Below the pieces are notes generated by a model. That model was not told the origin of the DNA. It made no database searches and saw only the letters and a program-made list of their open reading frames with translations. 14,864 nt of DNA from positions 1 to 14,864 of the forward strand of contig JAAAUF010000982.1 in assembly GCA_015499985.1 (NCBI GenBank). Reading direction: 5' to 3'. The DNA is from Haplosporangium gracile (lineage: Eukaryota > Mortierellomycota > Mortierellomycetes > Mortierellales > Mortierellaceae). The position numbers were made by a program, and so were the translations under genes. Shown here piece after piece: positions 9,801 through 14,864 of the stretch. Position 1 is the stretch's first letter; every line of letters begins with the position of its first letter.

Positions 9801-11361
9801 GGGGGAGCTCACGATGAGACTGAAGCTCGTCGTTCCAGTCACGCAAGCTGTCGACAGAGTCAGTACCATAGTTGAGGTAAGCCTCCGAGGGACGGGTGGG
9901 GTCGAAGGTGTGAGGAGCAGGCTGAATGGCCCAGGGGTAAGCAGGCTGCGCAGTGGTGACAGGGAGAACCTCGAGCATATGGTGGCGAGTGATGAACTCT
10001 TGGAGCTTCTTGAAGTTGGTAGCGAACATGGGTGAAACCTTCTCCAAGAGGACAATCAACGAGTGGTCGCTAGCAGCCTTGGAGTCCTGGCGAGGGGTGG
10101 GGTCAAAGTGGTTGGAAGTTGATTTGTTGACATGGAATCCAATGGCGGTCGAGGTGATCTGGACAGTCTCGCCCTCCAAGGTTGTGACAATCAAGTACAT
10201 AAGGTCGCCGCGAAGGCGAAGGTGGTGAGGAGGAGGGTTCCATCCCGACAAGGCGATGCTCTTGACACACTGAACGGGGGTTCTCTCGAGACCCTTGGGG
10301 ACGAAATCCGAGAGAGCAGCAGATGCGTTGACGTCGAACTTTGAGAAAACAGTGGTGGGAGCGGTCTCGTAGGTCGAGTTATCCACGGGAATCTCCTCTA
10401 GAGGCAAAGTGAAAGAAAGGCGCGACCACAGAATGTCAGTCCGAGTTGCCAACTGAAAATGATCCCAAATGTCCACTTCAAGAACACACTTCTATCTTAC
10501 CAACATGACCAGACACAGTTGAGAGGAAGGACATGGCGGGATCGATTCCGACAGCGTTGACATTCAACTTGGCAGGTCCAGCAAGCAAATCACGAAGGCG
10601 ATTGACGTGAATCCTTGCCTCGCGCTCAGTATAGTTGTCTATTTCAGAAGGTAAATATTTTTTTCCTCAGTTAGTGCGCCATCCATTTTTGGGTTGTGCA
10701 GCTCCCTCGATGCACAGCAAAACCAAAATAAACAACAAGCAGCATGGAGCAGGGCTCTCTCTCTCTTTCTCCCTCTCTAGGACATACTCAGAACCAAATC
10801 CAGCTCGCTGTCTGGGGTGATACCCTCAACATCGCCGAGCTCCATAAAGTCGTTCAACTTGACACCGTTGAAGGCGAGAGAGAAGCACGAGTGAATGCAG
10901 GTCTCTGTAGATTCGACAATTGACTGGCGAACATCCTGAATGGCCTCACGAGGGCTGGCCTAGACACAAGTAAACACCATGCAGATCAATGGAGAAAAAG
11001 AGATGAGATGTTAGCATTCAGCGCGAAGTATCTCAACAGTTAAGACCTGATCCTGTTCAATCAAAGTTGACAGCAAGTGCACCTACAATGACCTGGACCT
11101 TTCCGCCCTTGTGGGGAAGATTGACGGTGATCTGGTAAAACTCTTCGGCGCCGGCTTCCTCGATCACTATGTCTGTGGAAGGGATAAATAGCAAAGTGGG
11201 AGCTTAGAATCTATGTCTGGTGATGTATGCATGCAAGCGAGTGTCTACTGAAGTAATATGCAGGGTGGTTGTTTGTTGTGCAGGTCACACTCACCTTGAG
11301 ACTCCTGCTCAGTGTCGACGACAGTGTCGACAATAGGTTGTTCGGGTTGTTGGTCGGCCAT
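6829..11361 (-). CDS. CLU1: Clustered mitochondria protein CLU1 (eIF3-associated)
   Basis: Seven exons in transcript order: 11361-11295, 11172-11087, 10959-10788, 10638-10501, 10397-8740, 8639-7305 and 7203-6829. The total is 3831 nt, 1276 aa, essentially the length of yeast Clu1. All introns are GT-AG (100-149 nt) and phases close. The start gives MADQQPEQPIVDTVVDTEQE, then an N-terminal Clu domain (about 25-130, including NYTEREARIHVNRLRDLLAG). The central Clu domain (about 330-590) includes NPLEPEESHMYVYNNIFFS, GTVVVDYKGVRVVAQS and RRYVLDLYRLNPVDVEFLE. An acidic Lys/Glu-rich linker (about 620-690) follows, then YVVSPIDGGSLTKAMHRRGI and a basic stretch. Kinesin-light-chain-like TPRs span about 975-1152 (LHEQTYGFLHPETARCYQAL and similar). 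An Ala/Gln-rich tail ends in basic residues. Clu proteins are cytosolic, bind mRNAs for mitochondrial proteins, keep mitochondria from clumping and co-purify with eIF3. It looks intact and conserved. Confidence 0.95.
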
Positions 11362-11506
11362 AGCTGAGCCAAAAAGAAGTGCGGAGGGAAACCCCAGAGA
11401 AAAAGAAAGCACCGATTCGATCCATGTAGACGGATCAAGCATGAATAATAATATCATAGAGGCCGAGGAGTAGAAAACAAAAAAGATAGATCGTTAGTTA
11501 ACTTTC
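11362..11506. promoter_or_regulatory. Short divergent intergenic region (CLU1 / small plus-strand gene)
   Basis: About 145 bp separate the CLU1 start from the first possible ATG (11507) of the plus-strand small gene, so a shared bidirectional promoter is likely if that gene is real. It is A-rich on the plus strand. No specific factor site was identified. Confidence 0.4.
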
Positions 11507-12024
11507 ATGTCGCGTGCGCTTGTCTACGTTTATTTGTTCTCTTTTCTCCTTCGACGAGATTCATTCTGATCAGAGTAAGTTCGTACCTGAAATGTATATA
11601 AGAGAGGGGTATGAAACAGAGGCGAGGATTTCAGAGGGGGATCGAGATCATGAGCTGTTCAAGCGAGTTGCAAGAGAGAAGGAGAGAAGGAAATTCCGGG
11701 CTGATCAAGCTGCACTTGACAATGAGATGAACCGGTGAGTGAAGCGGGAAGGAAGGAGAGGGAGGAGGGGAATGGAAGTGTGGGGAAGAGTCTGGAAAAG
11801 AAAAGGAAATGAATTACTTTCCCTTTTTTCCTTTATGGTCACCTTGATCGGAAAGTTTCCTTTTGGTGGCAGCATTTTGTCACCTGACCCATTGACACAT
11901 TTACAGACAGGGCAGTCACCGTCAGTCATTTAAAGAAAAACATCGCACGGACACTGACACCCTTTTCCCCTTCATGTCTGGAAAAACGCTCTTTCATGTC
12001 CCAACACACTTGAATAATCCGTAG
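11507..12024 (+). CDS. Probable small charged helical protein, unknown function
   Basis: The best-supported coding part runs from about 11574 (after a possible acceptor CTGATCAG) to 11734. It reads SKFVPEMYIREGYETEA and then a charged helical stretch ending RADQAALDNEMN. The end coincides with a textbook donor, CG|GTGAGTG, at 11735. Downstream, a CTGAC branch-like site (11884) precedes two AGs. Acceptor 11906 gives an exon ending TAG at 12022-12024; acceptor 11910 gives an exon ending TGA at 12011-12013. I cannot choose between them. The start is also unsure: ATG 11507 would need a weak donor to join the main exon, while ATG 11592 needs none. The protein would be roughly 80-100 aa, soluble, and rich in Arg, Glu and Lys. 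I do not recognise the family. A TATATAAG word (11595) overlaps the coding part, so a promoter element is an alternative reading. Confidence 0.4.
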
Positions 12025-12199
12025 GATACAAAGCACAGACAGGTATATACATTGGTCGCGCGACTCAACTTTTGATTTCTCCAACATGTAAAAAAAACTT
12101 TGTGCGCCCTGAGAGACGAAAAGCGGAGCTTTATTAAGCTGAATGCTGATTCTTCAGGCGATCCCAATACTTGAAAAAAAAAAAAAACGCGTCTCCATT
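12025..12199. other. Gap with a 14-A run, no gene seen
   Basis: This stretch lies between the end of the small gene and the 3' end of the transporter pseudogene. The one notable element is a run of 14 A at 12174-12187. No open frame of coding character was seen. Confidence 0.5.
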
Positions 12200-12677
12200 T
12201 CACATCTTGCAAAAGCCTTCATACTCGTAAATAATCTGATCCCCAACCTGAACCAAACCCCCCACCAATATCACACTCCCGCTCAAATAATCACCCCTCA
12301 ATAATCGCCCTGACGCCTCAGTGTACAGGGGATTCAATCGCCGCACCCATGCCCAACCCACATAAAAAATACCCGTCACCGTTGCGAGCCTGTTGAAGAG
12401 AGGTGAGCTTCGATACAGATGCCATAGACGACCGAGAAGAGAATCATGATTATGGCTACTGGTGCAGCGCAGGGCCAAAGGAAGAAGAAGGAGAAGGATA
12501 CTGGAAGAGTGGAAGTGCAGAGGGCGTTAATATGGCCGATTTTGTCTGATATGAGACCGACCAAGAACCGGGCTCATTGCGGAACTGCCGTTCGTGAGTC
12601 CGAATAGTAGTGCTGCCGTTGATGTGCCTACACCGTCCTGCATCGCATAAGCCGAAAAAACGAAAGGGGGGATTAAT
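12200..12677 (-). pseudogene. MFS transporter (monocarboxylate type), C-terminal half, broken
   Basis: Read on the minus strand from 12677, the segment gives LIPPFVFSAYAMQDGVGTST and AALLFGLTNGSSAM. After a one-base shift near 12570 comes VGLISDKIGHINALC and a membrane segment ending VVYGICIEAHLSS. After a second frame change with loss of about ten codons near 12400 comes LATVTGIFYVGW and a tail ending TGA at 12200-12202. This order matches the C-terminal six-helix half of MCT-like major facilitator transporters. The LISDKIGH segment is their helix 8-9 loop motif. At its 5' edge the sequence TTACTGACTGCCTTCAG (12693-12678) looks like an intron branch site and acceptor, so the preceding intron abuts the inverted repeat. 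The N-terminal half lies at about 14200-14768. Confidence 0.8.
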
Positions 12678-12688
12678 CTGAAGGCAGT

Positions 12689-12810
12689 CAGTAACTTCAC
12701 CACTCTCTCAGTTGCATCACCCTCTCCCTCAATTGCATCACCCTCTCCCTCAGTTGCATCACCCTTTCCCTCAGTTGCATCACCCTCTCAGCCAGTTGCA
12801 TCACTGCAAC
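12689..12810 (+). repeat. Left array of 21-bp subterminal repeats
   Basis: Units start at 12709, 12730, 12751 and 12772 (21 bp each, consensus CAGTTGCATCACCCTCTCCC plus T). A degenerate 20-bp unit precedes them (12689-12708) and a partial CAGTTGCATCAC follows (12793). The array forms the outer edge of the inverted repeat. The two outermost units (12689-12729) have no counterpart in the other arm. Confidence 0.9.
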
Positions 12811-13257
12811 AGTCATGTCAAGTTACGATTATAAATAGTTGACTTGTACAATATGTATTATCATGTCTTCGCTCTCAGATGTTGATAGCAGTTGCCAGGA
12901 ACAGGCAAGATGGATAGGTAAGTGAATGGAAAGGATGTACTTAGGTAGAGTGATTTATTGAAGGACAAGGTTAACAAAGAAAGAGGAATAAGAGTCTACC
13001 TTTACTAGAAACTAGGGATAGATTTGGGCGACGTGTGGAATAGCGTGCTAAGGTCGTTTAAAATAAGTAAGCGTGCTAAACCCATGTAACATGAAAAAGG
13101 CGACGCCATCAAACTATACTAGACCTTGTTTGACATCTGCTGGGCTGAACGCGGCAGCAGCGCTATGATCACTGCTGACGCTCGATGAGCACTTCGACTA
13201 CACCTCTGAATGATCAGTGAAGTCTAGGAACGACGACTTACAGGGACCGAGGATGTG
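12730..13257 (+). mobile_element. Inverted repeat, left arm (528 bp)
   Basis: This arm pairs with 13387-13914 in reverse complement. Positions in the two arms always sum to 26644 where checked, so there is no length change over 528 bp. By eye the pairing is identical from about 12750 inward, and only the outermost ~40 bp carry mismatches. The arm holds a TATAAATA box (12830-12837), then ATG at 12863, an 18-codon open segment and a perfect GTAAGT donor at 12918. If spliced to an acceptor at 13015, the frame continues to a TAA at 13087-13089 (42 aa). No transposase was recognised, so this is best called a non-autonomous foldback / TIR element of unknown family. Confidence 0.9.
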
Positions 13258-13386
13258 TGTGGTTTTTTTTTTAACTCTGATCGAGTAAACAAAAAACGGA
13301 AATCTAATAAAATGAGGGTAAGAACGGATCTGGATCCCTATTTATTATCTGCGTGTGAGCTAAACTAAAGGGAGGAAGTGGGCGAG
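13258..13386. other. Spacer between inverted-repeat arms
   Basis: This 129-bp unpaired loop has an 11-T run and no open frame of note. It holds a plus-strand AATAAA at 13306-13311 and a minus-strand AATAAA at 13341-13346, so transcripts entering from either arm could be polyadenylated here. Confidence 0.7.
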
Positions 13387-13914
13387 CACATCCTCGGTCC
13401 CTGTAAGTCGTCGTTCCTAGACTTCACTGATCATTCAGAGGTGTAGTCGAAGTGCTCATCGAGCGTCAGCAGTGATCATAGCGCTGCTGCCGCGTTCAGC
13501 CCAGCAGATGTCAAACAAGGTCTAGTATAGTTTGATGGCGTCGCCTTTTTCATGTTACATGGGTTTAGCACGCTTACTTATTTTAAACGACCTTAGCACG
13601 CTATTCCACACGTCGCCCAAATCTATCCCTAGTTTCTAGTAAAGGTAGACTCTTATTCCTCTTTCTTTGTTAACCTTGTCCTTCAATAAATCACTCTACC
13701 TAAGTACATCCTTTCCATTCACTTACCTATCCATCTTGCCTGTTCCTGGCAACTGCTATCAACATCTGAGAGCGAAGACATGATAATACATATTGTACAA
13801 GTCAACTATTTATAATCGTAACTTGACATGACTGTTGCAGTGATGCAACTGGCTGAGAGGGTGATGCAACTGAGGGAAAGGGTGATGCAACTGTCAGAAA
13901 GGGTAATGCAATTG
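13387..13914 (-). mobile_element. Inverted repeat, right arm (528 bp)
   Basis: This is the reverse complement of 12730-13257. It carries the mirror copies of the TATAAATA box (13807-13814), the ATG (13781-13779) and the GTAAGT donor, all pointing into the spacer. Its outer end (13834-13914) has a partial unit plus only three 21-bp repeats, against four to five beyond the partial unit on the left. Transcription across both arms would give an RNA hairpin of over 500 bp. Confidence 0.9.
13834..13914 (-). repeat. Right array of 21-bp subterminal repeats
   Basis: Read on the minus strand from 13914, the units are CAATTGCATTACCCTTTCTGA, then two CAGTTGCATCACC-type units, then the partial CAGTTGCATCACTGC. 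The outermost unit is the most diverged. The array is the counterpart of the left array from 12730 inward. Confidence 0.9.
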
Positions 13915-14199
13915 TCACCATGAGCTCAAAGAAACCCAAACTACGAAGTATTCATTTGGACCAATGAAGACCAATTGAGCTGATAAAGTAGAAGAGAGTA
14001 AGGTCCAGTAAAGACAAATATTTTAATATTTTGCAACAAACATTATATAGTGCAGAGTGTCACCTAAACCTAGTTTCACGCTTTGACTGCATCACCATCG
14101 CCATAGGATCAAAACTATTGCATGTTTCGCAGCGACAACAAGCATTACTAATAATGGGCGACAGCCAGAGCCCTCCTATATTTCACAACTCAACGCAAC
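13915..14199. other. Degraded sequence between the element and the transporter N-terminal half
   Basis: No intact gene. On the minus strand a faint continuation of the transporter can be read just past 14200 (GGLWLSPIISNA, near 14175-14140). The rest is A/T-rich and shows no recognisable transporter helices. About 120 residues expected between the two transporter halves are missing or decayed beyond recognition. Confidence 0.5.
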
Positions 14200-14768
14200 C
14201 TCCGCGACAAATTCTCATCGCCTAGTAGACCATTGTGTCGGCAAGGTGACAGCCGAAAAGTAAGTCAGACTGGCTCCAATTCCATAGAGAAGACCTTAGG
14301 TCAAATATAGTTGTCAGATGGCGGCTGAAAAGGCAGTAAGCACGAAAGACAGGGTCATAAGGATAGTATCGACGAGGGTGGCTTGGCAGTGGCCAAAATA
14401 GTCAGCAATTGTTCTGAGAACGGGCCGAAGACTCCGAGGGCGACCGTGGTCAGGATCCTATCCAGAGGAACTGGAATGTCGACGCGTTGTCCCTGAATGT
14501 CTTGTTGAAGTAGTAGTGCTCTTTTGCGGCAGCGAGCAAAAAACTGATGAAGAGAGTTGGCGGTATCAGCAAACGTATCTTCTTTCTTTGATATACATCG
14601 GTTGCGACCTGTCTGTGAATGCTACTCAATGGCCGATACACAGAGAGATGCGTATATGCCTCGTAGACACCACAGCTATTAACCAACCCCATGAACACCT
14701 TCGGCGAGACGAATACTGAGGCGACAGTGGCCCAGCCAAAAGCGGGTCCATCAGCAAGGACTGACTGA
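14200..14768 (-). pseudogene. MFS transporter (monocarboxylate type), N-terminal half, broken
   Basis: Read from 14768 down, the minus strand gives DGPAFGWATVASVFVS and KVFMGLVNSCGVYE, the conserved start of MCT-like transporters (DG-x-x-GW and a first helix ending in GVY). A GC-AG intron at 14519-14659 would join this to HYYFNKTFRDNASTFQFLW. Frame changes and stops follow: a shift after LWIGS (near 14455), another after TVALGVFGPFSE, then LADYFGHCQATLVDTILMTL, a stop after SAAI, then GLLYGIGASLTYFSAVTLPT and another stop just after QWSTRR. Intact relatives carry these segments in one frame, so the gene is dead. Together with 12200-12677 it is one transporter gene split by the inverted repeat. 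Confidence 0.75.
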
Positions 14769-14829
14769 ACAAAGTTTTTCTCAGCCTTTTTTCCGTGAAA
14801 ATAACGCGTCCTTATGTTGTGCTCGTTCC

Positions 14830-14863
14830 AATAATTTCCAAAATGTTTTTAATAATTTCCAAA
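14830..14863 (+). repeat. Two 13-bp direct repeats at the window edge
   Basis: AATAATTTCCAAA occurs at 14830-14842 and again at 14851-14863. The second copy ends one base before the window edge, so it may begin a longer repeat outside. Its meaning is unknown. Confidence 0.6.
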
Positions 14864-14864
14864 C

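Noticed and set aside
8560..10476. Single long minus-strand frame starting at 10476 as a separate gene
   Set aside because: It is CLU1 exon 5 (10397-8740) plus intron at both ends; splice sites and Clu-domain continuity show this.
11595..11602. TATATAAG as a TATA box for a plus-strand gene
   Set aside because: It lies inside the best coding segment of the small gene (codons for Y-I-R), and no better gene starts downstream. Kept only as an alternative.
12376..12677. Frame changes in the transporter C-terminal half explained by introns
   Set aside because: The first is a one-base change inside a conserved segment with no splice sites, and the second removes conserved residues, so frameshift decay fits better.
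12689..12810. CRISPR-like array
   Set aside because: The 21-bp units are directly adjacent with no unique spacers, and the genome is eukaryotic.
12695..13920. TCACCA on both sides of the inverted repeat (near 12697 and 13915) as a target-site duplication
   Set aside because: On the left it falls inside a degenerate copy of the 21-bp repeat, and the element ends implied by it do not mirror each other. Six bases can recur by chance here.

Overview
This is a piece of a filamentous fungal nuclear genome. The genes are split by many short introns (about 98-150 nt; one is 326 nt), nearly all GT-AG, often with CTAAC- or CTGAC-like branch sites, and AATAAA signals lie downstream. The mix of genes (FAD monooxygenase paralogs, FTR1 iron permease, CLU1, a monocarboxylate-type MFS transporter) fits an early-diverging fungus, most likely Mortierella-like (Mucoromycota/Mortierellomycota). 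That placement comes from protein resemblance recalled by eye, not from a search.

Layout. (1) 1-797, plus: the C-terminal end of an FAD-dependent monooxygenase that begins outside the window, with an 11-nt microexon and a (GTT)n microsatellite in the intron before it. (2) 918-3527, minus: a complete seven-exon paralog, tail-to-tail with the first and 120 bp from it. Its FAD-binding motif GDACHK-MNPSGGQG is spread over two consecutive microexons of 11 and 22 nt, and it carries a long Ser/Arg-rich repeat insertion. (3) 4136-5667, minus: high-affinity iron permease FTR1 in three exons; two ATCWGATAA iron-GATA sites lie about 330 bp upstream. (4) 6829-11361, minus: CLU1 (clustered mitochondria protein) in seven exons, 1276 aa. 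(5) 11507-12024, plus: a probable small multi-exon gene of unknown function, divergent from CLU1. (6) 12200-14768: a decayed MFS transporter pseudogene on the minus strand. Its two halves are separated by a large inverted repeat: two 528-bp arms, identical by eye apart from their outermost ~40 bp, around a 129-bp spacer, with arrays of 21-bp repeats at the outer ends.

All exon structures were assembled by hand. For the three complete genes every splice phase closes and the summed CDS is a multiple of three (1908, 1086 and 3831 nt). There is no clear operon-like or pathway link. FTR1 looks iron-regulated, CLU1 is housekeeping, and the right third is a transposon-affected, decaying region. The most unusual points are the microexon-coded FAD motif shared by the two paralogs, the repeat insertion in the monooxygenase, the paired iron-GATA sites, and the near-perfect foldback element whose arms each hold a promoter-like and first-exon-like segment.
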